Assembly (NCBI RefSeq): GCF_004348985.1
Contig: NZ_SMKW01000006.1
Location: 62,001 to 126,000, forward strand
DNA: 64,000 nucleotides
Direction: 5' to 3'
Origin: Saccharopolyspora elongata
GTDB lineage: Bacteria; Actinomycetota; Actinomycetes; Mycobacteriales; Pseudonocardiaceae
Position numbers and translations under genes: made by a program. This document shows positions 6,765 to 15,369 of this stretch, piece by piece. A model generated the notes under the pieces. The model was given only the letters and a program-made list of their open reading frames with translations, had not been told where the DNA came from and searched no databases. Each line of letters begins with the position of its first letter. Position 1 is the stretch's first letter.

Positions 6765-8539
6765 CCACGGCCGTGCGGGATCTGCTGTCGGACACCGACG
6801 ACAGCGCGGGGATCCTCGACGAGGGAGCGAAGCGGGAGATCCGGCGGGCCGCGCTGGTCGCGGTGTGCGTGCCCGGCTACCAGGTGCCGTTCGGCTCCCG
6901 GGAGATGCCGGTGGCCCGCGGCTGGGGGTCCGGCGGGCTGCAGGTGACGCTGGCCGTGATCGGCGAGCAGGACGTCGTGAAGGTGATCGACCAGGGCGAC
7001 GACGGCGGCGTCAACGCCGTCAACCTGCGGCGCATGATCGCGGGCACCACCGGCTGCGACGCCAGCACCGACACCCGTCGGGCGACGGTCATCCAGTCGC
7101 GGCACCGGATTCCGGAGGAGCGGCTGGGCCGGCAGCACGTCCTGGTGTACCAGGTGCCGGTGCCGGAGCCGCTGCGCGGCGTGCAGAAGTCGGTCGTCGA
7201 ATGCGCCCGGATGCACGCCGAGAACGACTACTCGGCGATGTGGGTCAGCCTGTACGAGGACATGGTCCGCAACGGGGTGATCACCAAGTCGACCGGCTAC
7301 CCGGTGCTGGTGGACGGCCGCTACGTGCTGGCGACCAGCCCGGTGCCGCGCTGGGACGTGCCGAAGCTGCACCAGTGCGAGCACCTGAACCTCTACGGCG
7401 CGGGCCGGGAGAAGCGGATCTACGCGATCCCGCCGCACACCGACGTGGTGCCGCTGACCTTCGACGACATCCCGTTCGAGGTCGAGCAGGTGCCGGGCGC
7501 CAGCTGCAAGTACTGCGGCTCGACGACCAGCTTCCTGGTCGAGGGCGGCGAGGGCACCTACGTGTGCAGCGACTCGGACTGGTGCTCGCGGGTGGAGGCC
7601 GGGGACGCCGACGTGGCGGGGCACCGGCTGCCGGTGGACATGCTGCCGGAGGTGGCACAGCGGCCGGTCGAGGTCGTCGAGGCGCCGCGCCCGGTGGAAG
7701 GTCCGGAGTGGACGCTGCGCGTCGACGGCATCGGCAAGGTGTACGGGCCGGGCGGCGCGGGCGCCGTCGCGGGCACCGGTCCCGAGCACGGGACCGCGGT
7801 CAGCCCGGAGACCGGCGCCGTGGTGGCGGCCTGGGACGTGTCGTTCGACGTCGCGCCCGGTGAGGCGCTCGGCATCATCGGCGAGTCGGGCTCCGGCAAG
7901 TCGACGGCCCTGCGCTGCGTGATCGGCGACGAGCCCGCCACCGGCGGCGGCGTCTATCTATCCAGTGTGGACGATGGTCGGACGGACCTGCTTCGGCTGG
8001 ATTCCGCGCGGCGCAGGCGGCTCCGGGTGGACACCATGGCCGTCGTCTACCAGGACCCGGCCGCCGGGCTGGACCTGCGAGTGACCGCCGGCGGCAACGT
8101 CGCGGAGCGGCTGACCGCCGCCGGGTGGCGCGGCTACCACGCGATCCGCAAGCGCGCGGCCGAGCTGCTCGACCGCGTCGAGGTGCCGCTGTCCCGCATG
8201 GACGACCCGGTGAGCACCTTCTCCGGCGGGATGCGCCAGCGCGTCCAGATCGCGAAGGCGCTGGCCACCGAGCCGCCGGTGCTGCTGCTCGACGAGCCGA
8301 CCACCGGGCTCGACGCGTCGGTCGCGGCGGGCGTGCTCGACCTGCTGCGCGGGCTGCTCAGCGAGCGCGACATCGCGGCCGTGGTGGTCAGCCACGACTT
8401 CGCGGTGATCGAGGCGCTGACCGATCGCAGCCTGGTCATGCAGCTCGGGCGCGTCGTCGAGCGGGGCCTGACCGACCAGCTGTTCGCCGACCCGCACCAC
8501 CCCTACACCCAGCGGCTCGTCGCCGCCGCCCGGAGGTGA
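6761..8539 (+). CDS. phnJK: Fusion of C-P lyase PhnJ and ATP-binding subunit PhnK
   Basis: A single 592-residue frame joins two proteins that are separate in E. coli. Residues 1 to about 285 are PhnJ, the radical SAM enzyme that cleaves the C-P bond: CKYC at 249-252, then C269 and C275 in CSDSDWC match the three Fe-S ligands plus the thiyl cysteine, and PFGSREMPVARGWGSGG holds the glycyl-radical region. Residues about 310-592 are PhnK, an ABC ATPase with Walker A GESGSGKST, signature FSGGMRQRVQIAKAL and Walker B LLLDEPTTGLD. A Pro/Val-rich linker joins them. An insertion rich in Gly and Ala precedes the Walker A strand. The ATG overlaps the phnI stop; an SD at the 3' end serves phnL. Confidence 0.95.
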   Translation: MTTAVRDLLSDTDDSAGILDEGAKREIRRAALVAVCVPGYQVPFGSREMPVARGWGSGGLQVTLAVIGEQDVVKVIDQGDDGGVNAVNLRRMIAGTTGCDASTDTRRATVIQSRHRIPEERLGRQHVLVYQVPVPEPLRGVQKSVVECARMHAENDYSAMWVSLYEDMVRNGVITKSTGYPVLVDGRYVLATSPVPRWDVPKLHQCEHLNLYGAGREKRIYAIPPHTDVVPLTFDDIPFEVEQVPGASCKYCGSTTSFLVEGGEGTYVCSDSDWCSRVEAGDADVAGHRLPVDMLPEVAQRPVEVVEAPRPVEGPEWTLRVDGIGKVYGPGGAGAVAGTGPEHGTAVSPETGAVVAAWDVSFDVAPGEALGIIGESGSGKSTALRCVIGDEPATGGGVYLSSVDDGRTDLLRLDSARRRRLRVDTMAVVYQDPAAGLDLRVTAGGNVAERLTAAGWRGYHAIRKRAAELLDRVEVPLSRMDDPVSTFSGGMRQRVQIAKALATEPPVLLLDEPTTGLDASVAAGVLDLLRGLLSERDIAAVVVSHDFAVIEALTDRSLVMQLGRVVERGLTDQLFADPHHPYTQRLVAAARR

Positions 8540-8547
8540 GGTCCACA

Positions 8548-9282
8548 ATGGACGCCAAGCCCGTGCTGACCGTTCGCGGCCTGCACAAGACGTTCACCCT
8601 GCACACCGTGGACGGCCGGACGGTCGTCTCGCTGCGCGGCGTCGACCTCGACGTCTCCGCCGGTGAGCACGTCGCGATCGCCGGGCCCAGCGGTGCAGGC
8701 AAGTCCAGCCTGTTGCGCTGCACGCAGCGCAGCTACCTGCCGGATTCCGGCTCGGTCGTCCTGCACACCGGTGACGGGTCGGTGGAGCTGACCGCGCTAC
8801 CGGATCGCGCGCTCGCCCGGCTGCGCGGCAGGCAGCTCGGCTACGTCTCGCAGTTCCTCGCCACCCCGCCGCGCACCGGGCCACTGGAGGTCGTCGCGGC
8901 CGCGGCCCGGCGCCGCGGGCTGGACCGGGCGGAGGCGCGCGACGCGGCGGCGGAGTCGCTGCGTCGGCTGGCGCTGGACGAGGTGCTGTGGGACGTCGAC
9001 TGCGGGGTCCTCTCCGGCGGAGAGCGGCAGCGGGTCAACCTCGCGGCCGGAACCGTGCGGCCGCCGCGACTGCTGCTGCTGGACGAGCCGGTTTCGGCGC
9101 TCGACCCGGCGAACCGGGAGCGTGCGCTGGAGCTGATCGCTTCGCTGACCGGCCAGGGCGTGGCGGTGCTGGCGGTCTTCCACGACCTCGACGCGATCCG
9201 GCGGCTGGCGACGCGGGTGGTGGAGATGGCCGACGGCCGGATCGTCCGCTCCGGCACGGCCGAGGAGGTGCTCGCCGCATGA
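8548..9282 (+). CDS. phnL: C-P lyase ABC-type ATPase PhnL
   Basis: A 244-residue ABC ATPase of the PhnL type, required with PhnGHI for attachment of the phosphonate to ribose triphosphate and able to dock on the PhnJ-PhnK face. Walker A is GPSGAGKSS, the signature is LSGGERQRVNLAAG and Walker B is LLLLDEPVSALD. The ATG follows the phnJK stop by 8 bases, with GGAGGTGAGG just upstream and overlapping that stop. Length is close to the 226 residues of E. coli PhnL. A 160-bp gap with a duplicated 23-bp segment separates it from phnM. Confidence 0.92.
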   Translation: MDAKPVLTVRGLHKTFTLHTVDGRTVVSLRGVDLDVSAGEHVAIAGPSGAGKSSLLRCTQRSYLPDSGSVVLHTGDGSVELTALPDRALARLRGRQLGYVSQFLATPPRTGPLEVVAAAARRRGLDRAEARDAAAESLRRLALDEVLWDVDCGVLSGGERQRVNLAAGTVRPPRLLLLDEPVSALDPANRERALELIASLTGQGVAVLAVFHDLDAIRRLATRVVEMADGRIVRSGTAEEVLAA

Positions 9283-9389
9283 GTAGCCCGGTGTCAACCG
9301 CAGCCCTCCTCAACCGCACCCCAGGGGACCGTGACGCGAACCAGCCATAGGAAACCGCGAAACTCGAGTTTGACCTGGGACGTAACCAC

Positions 9390-9435
9390 AACTGTGAAGC
9401 GCGGAGAGGCGGAACTGTGAATCGCGGAGAGGCGG
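9390..9435 (+). repeat. Tandem 23-bp duplication before phnM
   Basis: Segments 9390-9412 and 9413-9435 are 22/23 identical, differing only at G/T in AACTGTGAAGCGCGGAGAGG. The second copy carries the purine-rich GGAGAGGCGG serving as the phnM ribosome site, so the duplication doubles that site. Confidence 0.85.
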
Positions 9436-9442
9436 ACCAGTC

Positions 9443-10627
9443 ATGAGCAGCGCGGTCGAGGAGGTCAGTTGGCCGTTGGCGGCGGCGCCGAAGGACTACG
9501 TGCTGGGGCACGTGCGCGCCGTGCTGCCGGACCGGGTCACCGACGACAGCCGGATCGTGGTGCGCGCCGGGCGCATCGAGGCGATCGAGGACCACCCGGC
9601 GGGATCGTCCTGCGACGTCGACGGCGGCGGCCTGCTGTGCATCCCGGGCCTGATCGACGTGCACAGCGACGCGCTGGAGCGGGAGCGCATGCCGCGCCCG
9701 TCGGCGGTGCTGCCGTGGGATTTCGCCCTGCTGTCCATGGAGGGCAAGCTCACGGCTGCCGCCGTCACGACGGTGTTCCACGGCGCGGCGTTCCAGCACA
9801 AGACCTCGCGCGGGACGCAGCGCTCGATCGGCGGCGCGAGCGAGTTGTGCGAGACGGTGCGCGCCAGGGGAGCGGGGCCGGTGGACCACCGGGTGCTGTA
9901 CCGGCTGGACGTGCGCTCCGCCGAAGGCGCCACCGCCCTGCGGGCGCAACTGGACACTGTGGACGATGGCGCGCTGGTCTCGCACGAGGACCACACGCCG
10001 GGCATCGGGCAGTACGCCGACCGGCGGCAGATGGAGCGCTACCTCGTCGGCGCGGACGGGATGACGCCGGAGGAGGCCGAGCAGCACGTCACGGAGATGA
10101 TCGCCGAGCGCGGCGAGCTGCTTGATGTGCGGGACGAGAACCTGGCCTGGCTGGGCGACCTCGCGCGGTCCGGGCGGATTCGGCTGCTCGGCCACGACCC
10201 CGAGTCGGCCGAGGAGATCTCCGCGCTGTGCACCAGGGGCGGCGCGGTGGCGGAGTTCCCGACCACGATGGCGGCGGCCGTCGCGGCCCGCGAGCACGGC
10301 CTGCCGGTCGTGGCGGGCGCGCCGAACGTCCTCCGCGGGCACTCGCACAACGGGAACGTGTCGGCCCGGGAGCTCGCCTCGCGCGGCCTGGTCACGGCGC
10401 TGGCCTCGGATTACCTGCCGTCGGGGCTGCTGGCCGCGGTGTTCGGGCTGGCCGGCGAGCTCGGGTTGCCCGCGGCGATCGCCCTGGTGACCGCCGGGCC
10501 CGCGGCGGTCGCCGGGATCGCCGACCGGGGGCGGCTGGAACCCGGACTGCGCGCGGACCTGGCGCTGGTGGAGCCGGGGCCGAAGTGGCCGCTGGTGCGG
10601 TCCGTGCTGTCGGGAGGTGCGGCGTGA
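9443..10627 (+). CDS. phnM: Alpha-D-ribose 1-methylphosphonate 5-triphosphate diphosphatase PhnM
   Basis: A 394-residue amidohydrolase-fold enzyme that removes pyrophosphate from ribose 1-phosphonate 5-triphosphate to give the substrate of PhnJ. The first metal site is in GLIDVHSDALERE; later conserved blocks are LVSHEDHTPGIGQY (metal-binding), GAPNVLRGHSHNGN and LASDYLPSGLL. Length is close to the 378 residues of the E. coli protein. The ATG at 9443 follows a GGAGAGGCGG site. The stop overlaps a GTG start for the next gene, so the phosphatase-like gene is translationally coupled. Confidence 0.93.
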   Translation: MSSAVEEVSWPLAAAPKDYVLGHVRAVLPDRVTDDSRIVVRAGRIEAIEDHPAGSSCDVDGGGLLCIPGLIDVHSDALERERMPRPSAVLPWDFALLSMEGKLTAAAVTTVFHGAAFQHKTSRGTQRSIGGASELCETVRARGAGPVDHRVLYRLDVRSAEGATALRAQLDTVDDGALVSHEDHTPGIGQYADRRQMERYLVGADGMTPEEAEQHVTEMIAERGELLDVRDENLAWLGDLARSGRIRLLGHDPESAEEISALCTRGGAVAEFPTTMAAAVAAREHGLPVVAGAPNVLRGHSHNGNVSARELASRGLVTALASDYLPSGLLAAVFGLAGELGLPAAIALVTAGPAAVAGIADRGRLEPGLRADLALVEPGPKWPLVRSVLSGGAA

Positions 10628-11433
10628 TCGGATGGCCGGTGCCGGACCCGCAGATCCCGTCCGCCGCGCACGCGGTGCTGGCCGAGGCGGCCAAGGCCGC
10701 GTCGGCGGCGTTCCGCGACGCCCGGGCCCGCTACGACCGGGCGCAGCTCGCCGAGACGTCCTCGATCGGCGCGGACGGCACCGCGTCGATGCGGCTGGAC
10801 CTGCTGGTGGAGGCCGCGATCGCGGAGGTCGTCGACGCGCACCGGATCAACATGCTCAGCGAGGAGGTCGGGTTCGTCGACAACGGATCGGCGGTGACGC
10901 TGGTGGCCGACCCGGTGGACGGCACGGCCAACGCCGCCGCCGGGGTGCCGCTGTCGGCGTTCTCGGGCGCGATCGTGCTCGACGGGACGCCGGTGGAGGC
11001 GCTGACCTGCTGGCTGGACACCGGGCGGTGCTGGCACGCGGTCGCCGGGCAGTCGCCGGAGTTCCGCACCAGCGGCCGGCGTTCGCTCGACGGCGCGGCG
11101 GTCAGCCTGCTGCGCCCGCACGAGCGCAGCGCGGACTCGTGGTGGCGGGTGGCGAAGCGGGCGGCGCGCGTGCGGATCCTGTCCACGACGTGCCTGGAGA
11201 CGATGCTGGTGGCGGAGGGTTCGACGGACGCCTTCGCCGACGCGGGCTCCGACACCCACCGCATCGTGGACCTCGTCGCGGCGATGGTGGCGCTGCCCGG
11301 AGCGGGCGGCGCGGTCCTGGACGTCCACGGCAGACCGCTGGAGGTCGACCCGGACCTCCGGCGCCGCTGGTCCGGGGTGGCGGCGGCAACGCCGGAGCTG
11401 GCGGAAGAACTCGCCGCCACCATCCGCGGCTAG
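10624..11433 (+). CDS. Inositol-monophosphatase-family phosphatase coupled to phnM
   Basis: A 269-residue member of the Li-sensitive, Mg-dependent phosphatase superfamily (IMPase, HisN, CysQ, FBPase). The metal-binding motif is LVADPVDGTANA; LSEEVG supplies the upstream glutamate; DTHRIVDLVAAMVAL stands where the usual WDxAA motif lies, with the Trp missing. The GTG start overlaps the phnM stop (GTGA), so it is produced with the C-P lyase proteins. Genes for PhnN and PhnP, which finish the pathway from cyclic ribose phosphate, are not in the window. I infer it acts on a ribose bisphosphate-type intermediate, but the family is too broad to name a substrate. Confidence 0.85.
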   Translation: MIGWPVPDPQIPSAAHAVLAEAAKAASAAFRDARARYDRAQLAETSSIGADGTASMRLDLLVEAAIAEVVDAHRINMLSEEVGFVDNGSAVTLVADPVDGTANAAAGVPLSAFSGAIVLDGTPVEALTCWLDTGRCWHAVAGQSPEFRTSGRRSLDGAAVSLLRPHERSADSWWRVAKRAARVRILSTTCLETMLVAEGSTDAFADAGSDTHRIVDLVAAMVALPGAGGAVLDVHGRPLEVDPDLRRRWSGVAAATPELAEELAATIRG

Positions 11434-11514
11434 AACCTCCAGCCGACTCGAACCCACACCCGCCGGAACGGCCCAGGTGAACGCGGGTCACGCCGCGCCG
11501 GAGCGGAGGAGGAT

Positions 11515-11536
11515 CCCGATTTTGCCTAAAATCGGG
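11515..11536. repeat. Family C hairpin
   Basis: A perfect hairpin CCCGATTTT-GCCT-AAAATCGGG. The same stem occurs in opposite orientation three times at 55062-55205. It lies in the convergent gap 11434-11662, which also holds the palindrome GTCCACAGTGGAC (11591-11603) and a terminator. Confidence 0.85.
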
Positions 11537-11619
11537 CCACCTCGGCGTGTCGGGAGCCGACGCGCCGAGGCGTGTCGTGACAGGCAATGAGTCCACAGTG
11601 GACTCTGCTGGAAGACGAA

Positions 11620-11649
11620 GGCGCCCTCGACCGCTAGGTCAAGGGCGCC
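11620..11649. terminator. Bidirectional terminator between the phn locus and the molybdenum hydroxylase genes
   Basis: Arms GGCGCCCT (11620-11627) and AGGGCGCC (11642-11649) form a GC-rich stem just past the coxM stop at 11663 and downstream of the phosphatase gene. Confidence 0.65.
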
Positions 11650-11662
11650 CTCGGCAGAACCG

Positions 11663-12484
11663 CTACGCGCCGCGTGCCGCGGCGGCTTCCAGCGCCCGGC
11701 GCACCAGCACCTTCGCCAGGTGCCGCCGGTAGTCGGCGCTGGCGCTGGCCTGGTCCGGCGGCGACGTGTCCTCCGCCGCCCGCTCCGCGGCCTCGGCGGC
11801 GCTCGCTCCGCTCGCCAGGGCCGCCTCCACGCCGTGCGCCCGCATCGGCGTCGGGCCCATGTTCACCAGCGCTACGCGCTGGCCGGCGACGGCTACGCCG
11901 ACCACCGCCCAGTCGATCGCCCGCTTGGTGAACTTCTGGAAGTCCCAGCCCTGCGCGGGGTTCTTCGCCACCCGGATCTCCACCAGCAGCTCGTCCTCGC
12001 CGAGCGCGGTCTCGAAGAAGTCGGTGAAGAACTCCGTCGCCGGGATCTCCCGGGTGCCCGACGGGCCCTGCGCGACCAGCACCGCGTCCAGCGCGAGCGC
12101 CACCGCGGGCAGGTCGGAGGCCGGGTCGCCGTGCACCAGCGAGCCGCCGATGGTGCCGCGGTGGCGGACCTGCGGGTCGCCGATGGTGCCCGCGGCGTGC
12201 GCCAGCAGCGGCACCTCGCGGGCCAGCAGCTCGGAGTTCTCCAGGTCGTGGTGCCGGGTCAGCGCCCCGATCCGGATCTCCGAACCCTCTTCGCGGATGT
12301 AGGACAGGTCGCGCAGGCCGCCGAGGTCGATCAGCACCTCCGGCACCGCCAGCCGCAGCTTCATCAGCGGCAGCAGCGAGTGCCCGCCGGCGAGCAGCTT
12401 CGCGTCGTCGCCGTGCTCGGCGAGCAGGCTCAGCGCCTCCTCGACGGTATTGGCCTTCTTGTAGGTGAACGCGGCAGGGATCAT
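11663..12484 (-). CDS. Molybdenum hydroxylase FAD-binding medium subunit (CoxM-like)
   Basis: A 273-residue FAD subunit of a xanthine oxidase/CO dehydrogenase-family enzyme. It passes electrons from the Fe-S subunit to an acceptor. FAD-binding motifs are [15 protein letters not shown] (residues about 33-47) and [18 protein letters not shown] start at the ATG at 12484, which overlaps the small-subunit stop by 4 bp; the open frame further upstream is a shadow of that subunit. Gene order on the minus strand is large, small, medium. It is the last gene of the operon and is followed by a terminator. Confidence 0.92.
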   Translation of the reverse strand: MIPAAFTYKKANTVEEALSLLAEHGDDAKLLAGGHSLLPLMKLRLAVPEVLIDLGGLRDLSYIREEGSEIRIGALTRHHDLENSELLAREVPLLAHAAGTIGDPQVRHRGTIGGSLVHGDPASDLPAVALALDAVLVAQGPSGTREIPATEFFTDFFETALGEDELLVEIRVAKNPAQGWDFQKFTKRAIDWAVVGVAVAGQRVALVNMGPTPMRAHGVEAALASGASAAEAAERAAEDTSPPDQASASADYRRHLAKVLVRRALEAAAARGA

Positions 12485-12954
12485 TCCGCGGCCCCCGACT
12501 TCTCCTTGGCCGCGGTCAGCACGGCTTCGACGATGTTGTGGTAGCCGGTGCACCGGCAGAGGTTGCCCTCCAGGCCGGACCGCACGTCGGCTTCGGTCGG
12601 GTTCGGGTTCTCCTCGACCAGCGACACCGAGGCCATCACCATGCCCGGCGTGCAGAAACCGCACTGCAGCCCGTGCTTCTGCTGGAAGGCGCGCTGCATC
12701 GGGTGCAGCTCCTCGCCGTCGGCGAGGCCCTCGATGGTGGTGACGTCGTGGCCTTCGGCCTGGGCCGCGAGCACGGTGCAGGACTTCACCGACTCGCCGT
12801 CGAGCAGCACCGTGCAGGCCCCGCACGACGTGGTGTCGCAGCCGATGTTGGTGCCCGTCAGGCCGCAGTCTTCCCGCAGGTACTGAACGAGCAGCGTGCG
12901 GTCCTCGACCTCGTGGCTGCGCTGCTCGCCGTTGACGTTGATCGAAACTTGCAC
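12481..12954 (-). CDS. Molybdenum hydroxylase [2Fe-2S] small subunit (CoxS-like)
   Basis: A 157-residue iron-sulfur subunit. The plant-type [2Fe-2S] cluster is ligated by [12 protein letters not shown] in the N-terminal half; the second cluster is in the helical C-terminal half, with CGFCTPG and CRCTGY. It starts with GTG at 12954, nine bases after AGGAG. The stop overlaps the ATG of the FAD subunit. Length is typical for the family. Confidence 0.93.
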   Translation of the reverse strand: MQVSINVNGEQRSHEVEDRTLLVQYLREDCGLTGTNIGCDTTSCGACTVLLDGESVKSCTVLAAQAEGHDVTTIEGLADGEELHPMQRAFQQKHGLQCGFCTPGMVMASVSLVEENPNPTEADVRSGLEGNLCRCTGYHNIVEAVLTAAKEKSGAAE

Positions 12955-13021
12955 GAAACGAACTCCTAAGCACTTGTCGGGTCAGCGTGATCCACTCACC
13001 CGAACCAACTCCGCGGGCTGT

Positions 13022-15280
13022 CTATGCCTCGTTGATGGCCTTCCACACCCGTTCGGGGGTGGTGGGCATGTCGATGTGCTTGACCCCGAGGTGGGCCACT
13101 GCGTCGACCACTGCGTTCTGGACCGCCGGGGTGGCGCCGATGGTGCCCGCCTCGCCGATCCCCTTGACGCCCAACGGGTTGAGCGTGGTCGGGGTTTCCA
13201 TCGTCAGCAGCTCGAAGCTGGGCAGCTCGGCCGCCGTGATGAAGGCGTAGTCGGCGAGGTTGGCGTTCTGCGGGTTTCCGTCGGCGTCGTAGGAGACCTC
13301 CTCCAGCAGGGCTTGGGCGGCGCCCTGCGCGATGCCGCCGTGCCGCTGGCCCTCGGTGAGGATCGGGTTGATGATCACGCCCGCGTCGTCAACGGTCACG
13401 TGCCGAAGATAGTTCACCTTGCCGGTTTCGGTGTCGACTTCGACGACCGCCAGGTGCGATCCGAACGGGAAGGTCGGCCGGTCCTCGGTGAAGTGCACGT
13501 CGGCGGCCAGCCCCTCGTCGGCGCGCTGGGCCAGCTCCGCCCAGGACAGCGCGACGCTCGGCGTGCCGCGCACCTGCCACGTGCCGTCGGCGAGTTCGAG
13601 GTCGGCCTCGTCGATCTCGATCAGCTCCGCGGCCAGCTTGCGGGCCTTCTCCTTGACGTCCACCGCGGCCCGGTGCACCGCGGACCCGCCCAGCTGCAGC
13701 GAGCGGGAACCCATGGTTCCCACGCCCTTCGGGATCAGGTCGGTGTCGCCGTGCACGACCTCGATCTTGTCCAGATCGATGCCCAGCTGGTCGGACACCA
13801 GCATCGCGTAGGAGGTCCAGTGGCCCTGCCCGTGCGGGGAGCTGCCGGTGAGCACCAGAACGCTGCCGTCCGGGCGGATCTCGACGTGCCCGGTCTCGCC
13901 CTCGGTGTTGTTCGGCGCGGTGATCTCCACGTAGCTGGCCAGCCCGATGCCCAGCTGGAGCGCGGCGCCCTCGGCGCGCCGCTTGGCCTGCTCCTCGCGC
14001 AGCGCCTGGTAGTCGGCGGCTTCCAGGACCGCGTCCAGGCCCTTGATGTACTCGCCGGTGTCGTAGGTCATGCCGCCCGGCGTGTCGAACGGGAACTGCT
14101 CGGGGCGCACCAGGTTGCGGCGGCGCACCTCCGCCGGGTCGACGCCGGTCTCGGCCGCGAAGAGGTCCATCGCGCGCTCCACGGCGGCGGTCGCCTCCGG
14201 CCGCCCCGCACCCCGGTAGGCGCCGATCGGCGTGGTGTTGGTGACGACGCAGCGGGCGACGGAGTCGACCTTCGGGATGTCGTAGACGCCGCTGACCATG
14301 AACCGGGTGAACAGCGGCAGGAACGCGCCCATCCGCGGGTAGGCGCCGACGTCCTGGACGATCTCCAGCCGGTAGGCCAGCACGGTGCCGTCGCGGCGGC
14401 CGCCGATGGTCACCACCTGCCGCTGCGCGCGGCCGTGGGTCATCGCGACCAGGTTCTCGCTGCGGCTCTCCACCCACTTCACCGGGCGGCCGGCGCGCTT
14501 GGCCAGGAACGCCAGCAGCGCGGCCTCCTGCTCGACGCCGATCTTGGCGCCGAAGCCGCCGCCGACGTCGGGCGTGATCACCCGGATCCGATCCTGCGGC
14601 AGCCCCAGGTTCGCCATCAGCTCGTCGCGGCAGCTCTGCGCGTTCTGGTTGGACAGCCACAGGGTGACCTTGTCGCCGTCCCAGGCGCAGGCGGCGGTGC
14701 GCACCTCCAGCGGTGCGGCGGCGAGGCGCTGGTTCTCGATCTGCTTGGTGACGACGACCTCGCAGCCGTCGAACAGCGAGTCGTCCAGCTCGCCGCTGGT
14801 GCCGGTGATGTTGGTGCCCGCCTCCGGGAACAGCAGGACTTCGTCGCGCAACGCGTCGGCGACGTCGACCACCGGGTCCAGCGGGTCGTAGTCGATGGAG
14901 ACGAGTTCGGCGGCGTCCTCGCCCTGCGCGCGGGTCTCGGTGAGCACCACGGCCACCGGCTCGCCGACGTAGCGGACCGTGTCGCGGGCCAGGTGCGGTC
15001 GTTCCATCGCAGCAGGTGGGGGGCCGCTGACGCCCATCTGCGAAACGAACGGCGGGAGGTCGACGTCCGCGCCGGTGAACACGCCGGCCACGCCGGGCAG
15101 CTCGCGGGCCGCCGAGGTGTCGATCTCGGTGATCTTGGCGTGCGCCAGCGGGCTGCGCACGAAGGTGACGTGCAGTGCCCCGGCGAGTGCGGGATCTCGC
15201 AGGTCGTCCACGTAGGTGCCGCCGGCGGTGAGTAGGCGCGGGTCCTCGCGGCGCTCGACCCGGGTGCCGAGAATGCTCAA
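13022..15280 (-). CDS. Molybdenum hydroxylase large subunit (form II CoxL/aldehyde oxidase-like)
   Basis: A 752-residue molybdopterin subunit. It carries [23 protein letters not shown] near the cofactor, the active-site loop [11 protein letters not shown] and the C-terminal base GIGEAGTIG with the catalytic Glu. The CO-specific loop with the Cys-Ser-Phe-Arg motif of true CO dehydrogenase is absent, so this is an aldehyde/heterocycle-type hydroxylase, not form I CODH. I prefer a TTG start at 15280 ([17 protein letters not shown]), preceded by GCGAGG, because family members begin there. An in-frame GTG at 15352 adds 24 atypical residues. It lies downstream of the aldolase in the same operon. 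The substrate is unknown. Confidence 0.9.
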   Translation of the reverse strand: MSILGTRVERREDPRLLTAGGTYVDDLRDPALAGALHVTFVRSPLAHAKITEIDTSAARELPGVAGVFTGADVDLPPFVSQMGVSGPPPAAMERPHLARDTVRYVGEPVAVVLTETRAQGEDAAELVSIDYDPLDPVVDVADALRDEVLLFPEAGTNITGTSGELDDSLFDGCEVVVTKQIENQRLAAAPLEVRTAACAWDGDKVTLWLSNQNAQSCRDELMANLGLPQDRIRVITPDVGGGFGAKIGVEQEAALLAFLAKRAGRPVKWVESRSENLVAMTHGRAQRQVVTIGGRRDGTVLAYRLEIVQDVGAYPRMGAFLPLFTRFMVSGVYDIPKVDSVARCVVTNTTPIGAYRGAGRPEATAAVERAMDLFAAETGVDPAEVRRRNLVRPEQFPFDTPGGMTYDTGEYIKGLDAVLEAADYQALREEQAKRRAEGAALQLGIGLASYVEITAPNNTEGETGHVEIRPDGSVLVLTGSSPHGQGHWTSYAMLVSDQLGIDLDKIEVVHGDTDLIPKGVGTMGSRSLQLGGSAVHRAAVDVKEKARKLAAELIEIDEADLELADGTWQVRGTPSVALSWAELAQRADEGLAADVHFTEDRPTFPFGSHLAVVEVDTETGKVNYLRHVTVDDAGVIINPILTEGQRHGGIAQGAAQALLEEVSYDADGNPQNANLADYAFITAAELPSFELLTMETPTTLNPLGVKGIGEAGTIGATPAVQNAVVDAVAHLGVKHIDMPTTPERVWKAINEA

Positions 15281-15369
15281 TGGTGCCTCGCAGTCAACAG
15301 GATCAGAATCGGGAACCGACCAGTGAGTCTGGTGCGACGCCTCGCGCTGCACAAGACTCGCGGCCGTTT

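Noticed and set aside
13022-15280. A true carbon monoxide dehydrogenase
   Set aside because: The large subunit has [11 protein letters not shown] rather than the Cys-Ser-Phe-Arg active-site loop of form I enzymes, so only a general molybdenum hydroxylase is claimed.
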